From Cymbomonas tetramitiformis (Eukaryota; Chlorophyta; Pyramimonadophyceae; Pyramimonadales; Pyramimonadaceae): DNA of 15,330 nt. The stretch spans positions 1 through 15,330 of the forward strand of contig LGRX02025797.1 in NCBI GenBank assembly GCA_001247695.2, in the 5' to 3' direction. The notes under the pieces are model-generated. The model saw only the letters and a program-made list of their open reading frames with translations. It made no database searches and was not told the DNA's origin. The translations under genes and the position numbers were made by a program. Below, piece after piece: positions 8,301-14,292 of this stretch. Numbering within the stretch: the stretch's first letter is position 1; every line of letters begins with the position of its first letter.

Positions 8301-9311
8301 TTGGTGCGTGTCCTCTGACCTCCCCGCTGCCCCCACACCCCCTTGGTTAGGGCGCGGAGTCCAGGCGAGATTCTCACCCGGCTGCTGGCGCTTTCGCCAG
8401 TTGGCCACATCAGAGCGGGAAGGAAATTGACGAAGTCCTGGTTTCTGCTCATTCGCCTCATTCTGCATGTCCTGCTCACATGCTGCAATTTTGACCTCGG
8501 TCATTTCGCGCACGGCGATCGGGTCGCGAGGTGGTCGGTCAGCCGGTAGAGGTTGTCCCACAGAGGCTGCTCCCGCGGACTCAGCCTGAAGCGCGTTCTC
8601 GCTGAATGGCGTGGGCAGCTGGCCGTGCGGGGAGGTCATCACCGTAGCTCCAGACCAAGTGTGTGGAGTCCTGTAGGGGTTCAAAGGACTTCGCGGTCTT
8701 GGAGCTGGAGGACTCATGTCGCGCGTCCGTGGTGGGCTCCTGCGGCGCGGCGGTGGCGGGGTCCGGTCTCGAGTCCGAAGCGGGCTTCGCTGGCGCGGAG
8801 CTGGAGGGCTCAGGTCGCGGCTTCCTGGCAATCGCAGGATGCCAGGGGAAGGAGAGGTCAAGTTGACATACCGCTGGGGAGTCGCCCTCATGTTTCGCCC
8901 TGCACCAGGGGTGTCAACAGTCAGCACCCTTGGTGACGCCGCTCTTGCATGACGCAGGGGCGGATTAGGGCGCGGTTTAGGTACCGTTACAGCCTCCTCC
9001 AGGGAAGGTGTCACACAAGCGGTTCCAGAGTCCAGAGCCAGAGGAGTCACGCTGTTAAACTCAGTAGCATCAGCTGACAGGGTCGACTTCTTCTTGGGAA
9101 TCTGGAAGCTTGGCGCACCTGCTGCTGTCGCAGCCGGTGGCGGCTGACCCGGAGAGGGCGCCTTGTAGGTGCCCTTCGCCCCCTTGCCAGTGGTCCCAGT
9201 GGCGGCAGCACCTCTCGTGCTGCGCTGGCTGGCCTGTCGTCCCCTTGTACGCCGAGGAGTCGACGTAGGCGACGTTGGAGGTGAGCGTCCCGTGTTAGCG
9301 TTTTGCATCAT
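5184..9311 (-). CDS. gag: Gag-like nucleocapsid polyprotein of the retroelement
   Basis: 1375 aa from tandem ATGs at 9311 and 9308 (first ATG has G at -3) to TGA at 5186-5184. The frame stays open upstream to 9338 but only with a TTG codon, so I start at 9311. The protein is far longer than the usual 300-500 aa Ty3 Gag. Residues 1-950 are mostly low complexity: a basic N-terminus, three 16-aa SPPAPRxRSP units (168-215), three 23-aa Ser/Thr units (452-520) and five 7-aa PAPAQP units (697-731). A more ordered, helical, Trp-containing section at about 983-1230 (LYQFWSGLRLK near its end) resembles retrotransposon Gag cores. A CCHC zinc knuckle C-x2-C-x4-H-x4-C lies at 1294-1307 and binds RNA in this family. 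The C-terminus is acidic. The gene overlaps pol by about 133 nt in a different frame. No break is seen. Confidence 0.9.
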   Translation of the reverse strand: MMQNANTGRSPPTSPTSTPRRTRGRQASQRSTRGAAATGTTGKGAKGTYKAPSPGQPPPAATAAGAPSFQIPKKKSTLSADATEFNSVTPLALDSGTACVTPSLEEAVTVPKPRPNPPLRHARAASPRVLTVDTPGAGRNMRATPQRYVNLTSPSPGILRLPGSRDLSPPAPRQRSPLRTRDRTPPPPRRRSPPRTRDMSPPAPRPRSPLNPYRTPHTWSGATVMTSPHGQLPTPFSENALQAESAGAASVGQPLPADRPPRDPIAVREMTEVKIAACEQDMQNEANEQKPGLRQFPSRSDVANWRKRQQPGENLAWTPRPNQGGVGAAGRSEDTHQSMAGELMAHSMHPTPSSTSNGEVGAAGRTGGSGLTGGPRHISIACSGHSLTSPLTEKVNGDSLTSPITDTVTEPKVIGDSMARLSVTFESEKDSEATSLTPSLTQATTEAATVTDMLESLLNSESIPLTTSLTSTTTDMPESLLNRESRPLTTSLTSTTTDMPESLLNRESRPLTTSLTSTTTEQPVSSVSYADLALRRSIGIAAYQPHLNRNLPVIEPPSQADVLSRIPVRNLPLNSDSVNQLSRRERRHQRWEQNQQRLAEQRRALFSDPASARTPSDASVPALNSQHQSLMQNQMMLEVSEYMQNLHQQVLQHYPHLTSVLPAVGAPPMTPYQHTLGWASGLPGAPAPAAGSGPWLVPAPAQPVPAPAQPAPAPAQPAPAPAHPAPAPFQPDPPATGSSPSDSAEPDQPSPGNSPPPSDNGEPRHRRLDVLLWTLEGASFWLRNHLSSSSAVTVSHGAEAQYSYRLPTMPGSASHFITDTNRIWMTMRHIGVDIQDLAQHGSVHTPVRLTEIEDSDAFTLEVEKTQVDEARRCAESRTGTQQRRLPLYSWVTIAENALESELTEFDPLGLQIWAAFSSSEAYLFRGMAAGNQPTPATVPARLGVNRFPSGVPSAAEYRSPGNSLPAAPGLLPVDQRLSQFPGHHDLMGAASPSDVYRESKTVADVLKLIRDIPMYPSSADLITTDADIAALPPFSEALVNFLSMGVVTFALGRMSAYRLDLTMITMPEILKEVAQRKLQPRSLTFLKQGGMMNSEAWNRRYATLAPFLADVARSVLDDIALVGLAGTVMRMAQRREETARLFATRLVSWHEVVQLLADAMPNCHAISQQQLLYQFWSGLRLKQAVMDRLIEDRLDLQSPADWESNHPGSTALQHIITVATKLERSEALTAARTSPVSAPANRSPAWRNGRSSSRLNAVQDAGEEDATDPDPADLRVQHAVPPSPAGLTRPPRRCYVCNSDSHLWANCPDEAKKRAWIADAPARLARRRAANESHIAALETEWEDLEEEAEALEYFQNEESAAASSSGQQSAEEED
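5391..5432 (-). other. CCHC zinc knuckle of Gag
   Basis: Cys-Tyr-Val-Cys-x4-His-x4-Cys is encoded here (Gag residues 1294-1307), an exact C-x2-C-x4-H-x4-C retroviral/retrotransposon knuckle. It is preceded by a basic Pro-rich stretch (LTRPPRR), as expected for a nucleocapsid region that packages element RNA. Confidence 0.95.
7119..7223 (-). repeat. Five 21-bp repeats encoding PAPAQP units in gag
   Basis: Five 7-codon units (VPAPAQP twice, APAPAQP, APAPAHP, APAPFQP) lie end to end. On the plus strand they read as alternating GAGCCGGTGC-type blocks. This is a probable flexible linker; the DNA is strongly GC-rich and slippage-prone. Confidence 0.9.
7751..7957 (-). repeat. Three tandem 69-bp in-frame repeats in gag
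   Basis: Copies start at 7751, 7820 and 7889 with an exact 69-bp period (23 codons), encoding ESLLNRESRPLTTSLTSTTT-like units. The first two copies look nearly identical and the third carries a few changes (Asn-Ser-Glu-Ser-Ile in place of Asn-Arg-Glu-Ser-Arg). This is a recent in-frame expansion; the length keeps the frame open. Confidence 0.95.
8667..8810 (-). repeat. Three 48-bp repeats encoding SPPAPRxRSP units in gag
   Basis: Three 16-codon units begin SPPAPRQRSP, TPPPPRRRSP and SPPAPRPRSP, each followed by an RT- or Tyr-containing tail. They make a basic Ser-Pro/Arg-rich linker in the N-terminal part of Gag. Copies are more diverged than the 69-bp block, so this expansion is older. Confidence 0.85.
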
Positions 9312-10444
9312 GTCGAAATTAAGAGTGACAAAGTGCAAATCTGACCGTTGGGGAAGTCAAATCTGTCCAATTTGGCAAATCCCCCCAGAACACTCAGAAA
9401 AATATTTCCTTGTAGCAGTGGAAGTCGTGGTGAATAACGAAATATGCTTTCCAGAGTGAAATGCAAGTTTTGGTGGCCAAATTTCAAAAAAATGGAGTGT
9501 CGATCGGCAGTTTGGCTAATTTCTTCTTGGCGGCCATCCCGGAGCAATCCAGACTAATTGGCCAGGACCCAGTATTGGAGACTATTTTTTTCCTTCAAAG
9601 GATATAAAAAAAATGGAAAACTATCCTTCTGGGCTCCCGTTTCCTTCTATGTAGTCTGCTGGGCTCAAATTGGTCTAATTTTTGCTCTGCCGTGCCGGTT
9701 GGCCATCCGAATTTAAAATGTAGCGATCTATGAGGACCCAGGTCTCGGGGCCAGGTTCCAAACGACAAAAAACTATCAAGAAACGTCTAGAATTTTTGTG
9801 CCTACGTTAAAACGGTCTCCGAGGTCCTCTTTTTCTCAATCTGCCACTGATCCACTTTTCACTCTCCGTTCGGGTCAATCTGGCTGTTAATCCCGGTAAA
9901 TCTGAGTTGCTGGCGGCTTCTTTTCCCACTTTCTGACCACTTTGCAGCATAACAGTTTTGAAAAATCGCCTGTTTGCATGCAGGGTGAAAGTCAGGGGGC
10001 AAAAAGGGCGCAGAGCAATACCACTTCCAAGTGAAGACTTCTTGAGCACGTGACTGTATCCGAGCCTGAGCTCAAGGGTCAGTCAGAGGTAAATCTTGCT
10101 TCAATCTTGGGGCACAGGTCCGTAGTCGGCAATTTTGCAGTGTACAAAATTGCAATGTTCTAGATAAACAGTTGAACAAGGCTACAATTCAAGCAATTGC
10201 AATATCTTTATGGCAGGAAAGATTGACCAGTAAATTACAGGTTGAGCAACAGCTCCTCCAAATAGTTACTTCAAGTTAGAACAGCCCCCAAATGGGCAAT
10301 ATTCAAGTCTTATACTTTCAAGGCGCGCAGTTCATATTCTCTAATCGATCTGTCCCATGTCGGCTGGCATATCATCATCTGCCACCTATACAAATCCTAA
10401 TCAGAGAATCTGCATTTGGACAATCCTAATCAAGACAGTTGATT
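9312..10444. other. Gene-free stretch; probable 5' leader and upstream LTR of the retroelement
   Basis: No credible coding frame in about 1.1 kb; base composition is AT-richer than gag, with several A or T runs. By position it should contain the element's 5' untranslated leader, primer binding site and 5' LTR in minus orientation. I could not identify the LTR ends or a convincing tRNA primer site, and no second LTR copy is in the window. A hairpin at 10129-10153 is the only clear structure. Confidence 0.5.
10129..10153. repeat. Perfect 9-bp inverted repeat (hairpin)
   Basis: Arms GCAATTTTG and CAAAATTGC flank a 7-nt loop. The hairpin lies in the AT-rich region upstream of the retroelement, possibly in the LTR. 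Function unknown. Confidence 0.7.
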
Positions 10445-11595
10445 TCATTGTCCCTTGCTGATCTTTGCTTTCTTCCTACGAGGAGCCACGTCAAGCCCTT
10501 CTTCTTCATCACTGTCACTTCTTATGGAATACTTCAATTGAGTTATATACTCATGTGTCCAACATCTCGGATATTTCCTAGGTTGCCTCTTCGTCTCTTC
10601 AGACACCCCAGCCTTATTCTCACCCATTGAAGTCAATCCAGTATCTGACCCATAAGGTTTCTTCGGTGGTGCATGAACAGTCTCCACCACAGAGGCTGGG
10701 GCATCCTCAGATATGGCCTCAGACTTCTGCTCGGTAATAGGCTGATCATCGGGCTGAACAGGTGAGGTCGGGGAGGTGCCCTTTGGTACCCAGTGAAGTT
10801 CACCCTTCTCATCCATGATCAATTGCAGTCCCAGTCTCTTCAACCTTCGAGCTTCAGCTTGTTCTTCAGCATCGTCAGCTACCAAGTCATCGAACTCGCT
10901 GACGTCATCCTCGGTGTCATCATATTCAGGCGAAGTTGGCTCCCATTTCGGACTGGCAGTGTCCATGTCATGTATGACACCCGCGTCATCTTTGTCATCC
11001 GAATCTGGTAGCTTCTCCTTACTGTTAGTGACACCTGCGTCATCATTGTCATCAGAATCTGGTAACTTCTCCTTACTCCAGGACACAGCGCCTGTACCCG
11101 AATCTTCACTGTTCGTAGACGCTGAGTGTGTAGGCTTACGCCCCTGGTAGGGAATTCCATGATATTCGTCATCGTCAATCACAATCGTCGGATTCCAGTA
11201 CGCGATCCCAACGCGGCTAATCGGTAATGAGAATGGCGCTACCGGCGCCTTCAACTGAGTGGCGTCTTCTAGAAACCAGCCGCCGCCCCTATTACGCTCC
11301 CAGCGGCGTAGCGCACCAGAAGGGTGTACGATAATATGCTGCCAGCTATAATCAAGTCCAGGCTTTCGCTCCCCATAGTACGAAGTCAATGGCTCGGGAG
11401 TCCCCTTCCGAGCCCATTGCCATCTCACTGCCCCAGTATGCATAAATACAATATGCCAATCGAATGGCTTGGCCGGGCTATTGTTCCCTGGCACATAGTC
11501 AGTGTCGGAGCAGGTGTTGCCTGTGAGGCTTCTACTGTGTCATCGTCACAATCTGATGTCGTCTTGCGACGCTTAGGGCCTTTTCCACGGCCCAT
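10445..11595 (-). CDS. Unrecognised acidic protein with Trp/Gly motif repeats; frame change near N-terminus
   Basis: I do not recognise this gene. The main frame is open from 11539 to the TGA at 10447-10445 (365 codons), but its first in-frame ATG comes well into the conserved-looking part. A second frame starts at an ATG at 11595 with a basic, nuclear-signal-like N-terminus (MGRGKGPKRRK) and stops at 11425. The two probably belong together, joined by a short intron or broken by a frameshift between 11539 and 11425. The protein has three copies of a motif of the form hydrophobic-x-I-x4-G-x-h-x-W-x3-G: WHIVFMHTGAVRWQW, then WQHIIVHPSGALRRWE, and a third, LGLQLIMDEKGELHWVPKG. Between copies two and three lie an 18-aa tandem repeat (KEKLPDSDD) and long Asp/Glu runs. 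The C-terminus is basic (PRRKKAKISK). A nuclear protein is likely. Function unknown. Confidence 0.6.
10983..11090 (-). repeat. Two tandem 54-bp in-frame repeats
   Basis: The plus-strand copies starting at 10983 and 11037 share GCGTCATC, TTGTCATC and GAATCTGGTA blocks with a 54-bp period. They encode two 18-aa units (SKEKLPDSDDxDDAGV) in the acidic protein. Maintenance of frame and acidic character suggests the protein was under selection when the duplication arose. Confidence 0.85.
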
Positions 11596-11800
11596 TTTGA
11601 CTTGAGGAATGGACGGGGGTGCGTGAGTTCTGAGTTGACGATTATCAGTCTTCAAATCTGTCTTTGAAATAGTGGTATAATATTCTAACTATAACACGTC
11701 AAATCTGAAATCATCGATCCGGCAAGTTTGAATCTCTGTCAAAATAGGTTTGACCAATGGCCACTCAGGGATCGGTAAGCCGGGGATTAATACCTGACAT

Positions 11801-12042
11801 TTATCGCGATATATCGGTCGGGTCTCGACAGTTATCGCGATATTCTCCGGGTGGGGAACGATAACGATATCTCATTTTTGTTATCGACAGATAACGATAT
11901 CAGCAAAGAAGTTATCGACAGATAACGATATTAGCAAAAAGGTATCGACAGAGGACGGCATGCACGATATCGTTAAAAATGTGTCGACAGAGGGCGATAA
12001 TCACGATATATCGATATATCGCAGTTATCGTGAGATCGATAC
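11801..12042. repeat. TATCGACAG / GATAACGATAT repeat array between divergent genes
   Basis: Two 31-bp units, 11881-11911 and 11912-11942, are almost identical (TTATCGACAGATAACGATAT plus AGCAAA). They are flanked by degenerate units sharing TCGACAG (11824, 11943, 11982) and CGATATATCG blocks near both ends (about 11807-11816 and 12004-12020). Many 6-8-bp pieces are self-complementary. The array sits between the minus-strand gene (start 11595) and the plus-strand peptidase region (from 12078), so it could be a bidirectional promoter with clustered factor sites. It could equally be a small satellite or a non-autonomous element with imperfect inverted ends. No TATA box placement is clear. Confidence 0.75.
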
Positions 12043-12077
12043 CTAGCCTTGGTTCGGGGGATCTCATGGGCTAAAGG

Positions 12078-12901
12078 TTGCGTTCCGGCGTGCAGGACCC
12101 CCTTGATTACAGCCGCAGCCTATGCGAGTTGCAATACGAACGGGATGAACGTTCATACAATGCTTCTGGCTTCCTTATCGACTTCAAAGGCCATATATGG
12201 ATTGCAAGCAACAAGCATGCGATGACAGACATTGCTCTTGTCAGGATCATGACCGCTCAGTTATGTTTCTTTGATCGCAGAGAAGAGGGTTCTTTTAAAG
12301 TTCAGCTGCAACCCGACCTCTTCTTTCACCAAAACAGCACCCAGGACTTTGCGCTGAGTGCGTTCAGTATCGAGGGTGTCGAAGCACAAATGGAGCAGTC
12401 CACACCCATACCCATCGCAGTGCCCTGCGCTCCGATACCAAAAGTGAACGATTCACTCATTCATCTCTCGCACTCTCATGGGGAACCCTTGAAAGTTTCT
12501 ATTGGCCGAGCACTATCTTCAAGGGACCCTTCAAAGGTTTACTATTCCATGGACACATTAAATCCGGGGCCTCTGGATCTGTTGTCTTCAACAGCTCTCT
12601 TCAGGCTGTGGCCATCCATAGCTATGGTGGCCAATCTGAGGGCAACCATGGACGTGGTCTTCATGGGGGCTATAATCCCAGAGCTTGAGAGAGTTACTAC
12701 GAGCCGTTCAACTGGCCGGTTGCTTCAGCAAACGCAAGGCAATTTGAATGTGGAAGGGAATTCGCAGCTCGGAGATTGTTTGAACGTAAAGTGGCTACAT
12801 CTGCCACAGCCCGACCGGAAACTGAAAGAATGCAAGGTTCGCGCAAGACTAGTCGGCAACAGCACGTGGATGGTTCAGAGGACTCACCTACAGACTCCTA
12901 G
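12078..12901 (+). pseudogene. Trypsin-like (S1 family) serine peptidase, frameshifted
   Basis: Two frames together give an S1-like domain. The first (in frame from a TAA at 12072-12074) reads YNASGFLIDFKGHIWIASNKH, with the putative catalytic His at codon 12216, then the NSTQDFALSAFS block with the putative Asp at codon 12345. Near 12555-12562 the reading must shift: the other frame continues KSGASGSVVFN (putative nucleophile Ser codon 12572-12574) and LQAVAIHSYGG, exactly what is expected after the Asp block. That frame then meets a TGA at 12686-12688, followed by 70 further sensible codons (ESYYEPFNWPVA...) to a TAG at 12899. So at least one frameshift and one in-frame stop are present. No start Met is in the first frame, so an upstream exon or the 5' end is missing. 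It could be a real spliced gene, but no good introns cover both breaks; decay is more likely. H-D-S assignment is from motif context only. Confidence 0.7.
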
Positions 12902-13052
12902 TCAACGTGAATTCCACTTCATTTTCTGCTCGAAACAAGTCAATCAGATCAAACCATTCTCAAAGTACGAGGTTCAGGTGTGCGGCGTCCCTCGTAGACT
13001 TCCTTTACTTTCATCTTCTTCCAAGAATAGCAGACAGCAGGGTTGTTCTTAA
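12826..13052 (+). pseudogene. Fibronectin type III-like fragment downstream of the peptidase
   Basis: In the same frame as the start of the peptidase, the sequence reads ECKVRARLVGNSTWMVQRT and then IKPFSKYEVQVCGV before a stop at 13050. The last block matches the FN3 end signature (L-x-P-x-T/S-x-Y-x-V-x-V), and the Trp fits the core strand. One FN3-like unit is probable, after the peptidase domain. The N-terminal strand is not clear, so only part may be preserved. Secreted or cell-surface proteins often combine S1 peptidase and FN3 units; here that is an inference. Confidence 0.5.
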
Positions 13053-13702
13053 TCTCTATTATACCGCTTTACTCTGTTGCGATTTCCTCATATGGTGGGA
13101 CTACACAGGTATGTGGAATCTGGAAAATAAACGCCAGTGGTCGTGAAGTTGAGGAGTGCACTGAGACTGTGCTGGTGGACACTCGGGCCGACATTTTTCC
13201 CAGCATTTCTGCCGAGCGCATGACACAAAGGTCCTCACCTCAGACTTCGTCATTGGCGATATGGTGCCATCCGATGCAGTTGAGTGCAACCGACTTGGCA
13301 GACAGGCAGACCTACTTCCGCTTTGTTGCTAGAGAGCTTACTCCTCAAGGCCAGAGGATGCCAGGAACTTGTTGGAAGCACGTGGGGAAATATGGCATAG
13401 GATCGACGCATTTCGGAGGAGAAGAGTGGACTGTCACTATGCACAATGAGAGCAATAAGTACATATATGCGCCACGGCTCGTGGAGTCAAGTCAGACGTG
13501 CCATATGAAGTACAAGTCTTTGTGCGATTGGGTCGCGGTTATGATCAAGAATAACCTTCGAATGTATATAATGTCCCAGTCCAAGCTCTTGCCGCATCCG
13601 CGATTCCGCGTCTCCAAGCAGCCCGCCCCAAGATCCAGACCCAAGTGGAGACCAGGTGAGCACACAGCGCTGCCATCGGAGTGTAAGTGCCAATGTCTGT
13701 AA
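13043..13702 (+). pseudogene. Second degraded FN3-like region, open frame without recognised full domain
   Basis: A 219-codon frame runs to TAA at 13700-13702, but no ATG is obvious at its start. It contains YFRFVARELTPQG and EEWTVTMHNESNKYIYAP. In the neighbouring frame, around 13480-13550, the sequence reads VPYEVQVFVRLGRGYDQE before a stop, an FN3-type closing strand. So a second FN3-like unit appears to be spread over two frames. Together with the preceding entries this suggests a single secreted peptidase/FN3 protein that has decayed. The long open frame by itself is not strong evidence of coding. Confidence 0.4.
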
Positions 13703-13719
13703 ACGACGAACGCTCTGAA

Positions 13720-13742
13720 TTGGAAGAAGTCACTTCTTCCAA
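13720..13742. repeat. 11-bp-arm palindrome followed by T-rich tract
   Basis: TTGGAAGAAGT and ACTTCTTCCAA flank a single C; a T-rich run follows to about 13766. It lies just after the end of the FN3-like frame. This may be a chance structure or part of a polyadenylation/termination region. Confidence 0.6.
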
Positions 13743-13769
13743 ATTTTTAATTTTTTTTGTTTTTGGTTT

Positions 13770-14163
13770 GAAATGCTTCCAAAGTGATCACGAGTGACCG
13801 GAATGGCGTTGGTTCATCGCCGGGTGCCCCGTACGGCCGTGCGTCGCTTGAATTGGATAGGGTTTCCTTACGTATGTACCCGACTAACCCGTGATAGTGC
13901 GAAACAGATAGCAACTTCGGAGTGGTTTGAGTTATAGTTTGTTATATGCTTATGAAATGCTTCCAAAATGATCATGAGTGACCGGAATGTCGTTGGTTCA
14001 TCGCCGGGTGCCCCGTACGGCCGTGTGTCGCTTGAATTGGATAGGGTTTGCTTACGTATGTACCCGACTAACCCGTGATAGTGCGAAACAGATAGCAAGT
14101 TCGGAGTGGTTTGAGTTATAGTTTGTTATATGCTTATGAAATGATACTAAACATGATCATGAG
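13770..14163. repeat. 184-bp tandem duplication plus partial third copy
   Basis: Copies start at 13770 (GAAATGCTTCC) and 13954 with an exact 184-bp period, and a third start at 14138 keeps only about 26 bases (GAAATG...ATGATCATGAG). The two full copies differ at only a few positions, such as CACGAG/CATGAG, GAATGGCG/GAATGTCG, GTGCGTC/GTGTGTC, TTTCCTT/TTTGCTT and AACTTC/AAGTTC. No conserved frame or RNA gene was recognised. It is either the start of a satellite array or a promoter/terminator duplication between convergent genes. Confidence 0.95.
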
Positions 14164-14178
14164 CTGTGCATGCATGGG

Positions 14179-14234
14179 AAACAAGTCAAGAACAGATGCT
14201 TGTGGCAAACAAGTCAGCAACAAATGCTTGTGAG
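14179..14234. repeat. 28-bp direct repeat, two copies
   Basis: AAACAAGTCAAGAACAGATG and AAACAAGTCAGCAACAAATG, each followed by CTTGTG, are spaced 28 bp apart. They lie in the AT-rich stretch just downstream of the minus-strand coiled-coil gene, possibly its 3' flank. Confidence 0.85.
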
Positions 14235-14292
14235 ATGCACTTATTTTGAAGTGTACATTCAAGTAGCAAACAATAGCAACACTAATTAACAA

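Larger units (their letters stand above)
1..9311 (-). mobile_element. Ty3/gypsy-like LTR-type retroelement with methyltransferase-bearing pol (truncated by window edge)
   Basis: The element reads gag then pol on the minus strand. Seen directly: a 1375-aa Gag with a CCHC knuckle and an overlapping, uninterrupted Pol with retropepsin, reverse transcriptase, RNase H and a Dam-like methyltransferase domain. The RT and RNase H motifs and their linker are of the Ty3/gypsy type. Pol runs off the left edge, so the 3' part (integrase or tyrosine recombinase, 3' LTR) is not in view. The 5' boundary must lie upstream of the gag start, within roughly 9312-10444, but it cannot be fixed because the second LTR is absent. 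Both long frames lack stops or frameshifts, which suggests a recent insertion. The coordinates given cover only the coding part. Confidence 0.92.
13703..14292. other. Intergenic region between convergent gene remnants
   Basis: No coding frame that I can support. The region holds the palindrome, the T-rich tract, the 184-bp tandem duplication and the 28-bp repeat listed separately. It separates the plus-strand peptidase/FN3 region and the minus-strand coiled-coil gene, so both would terminate here. Confidence 0.7.

Noticed and set aside
9312..9338. Gag start at 9338
   Set aside because: The codon there is TTG; the first ATG in frame is at 9311, with a second immediately after it.
7087..9459. 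Several plus-strand open frames of 60-130 codons opposite gag
   Set aside because: They mirror the low-complexity repeats of gag, lack recognisable motifs, and fall within a fully open minus-strand gene.
10005..10026. Initiator-Met tRNA primer binding site (TGGTAT on the minus strand)
   Set aside because: Only six bases match the usual site and the sequence just upstream does not end in CA as an LTR should.
9807..10049. 80-codon minus-strand frame upstream of gag
   Set aside because: No ATG-supported conserved motif, composition like surrounding non-coding sequence; probably chance in the leader/LTR.
13720..13766. Bacterial-type intrinsic terminator (palindrome followed by T run)
   Set aside because: The arms look right, but the context is eukaryotic and the stem is part of a repeat-rich intergenic region.
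13868..14098. 76-codon minus-strand frame across the 184-bp repeats
   Set aside because: It spans the duplicated non-coding unit, does not repeat in frame (184 is not a multiple of 3) and has no motif.
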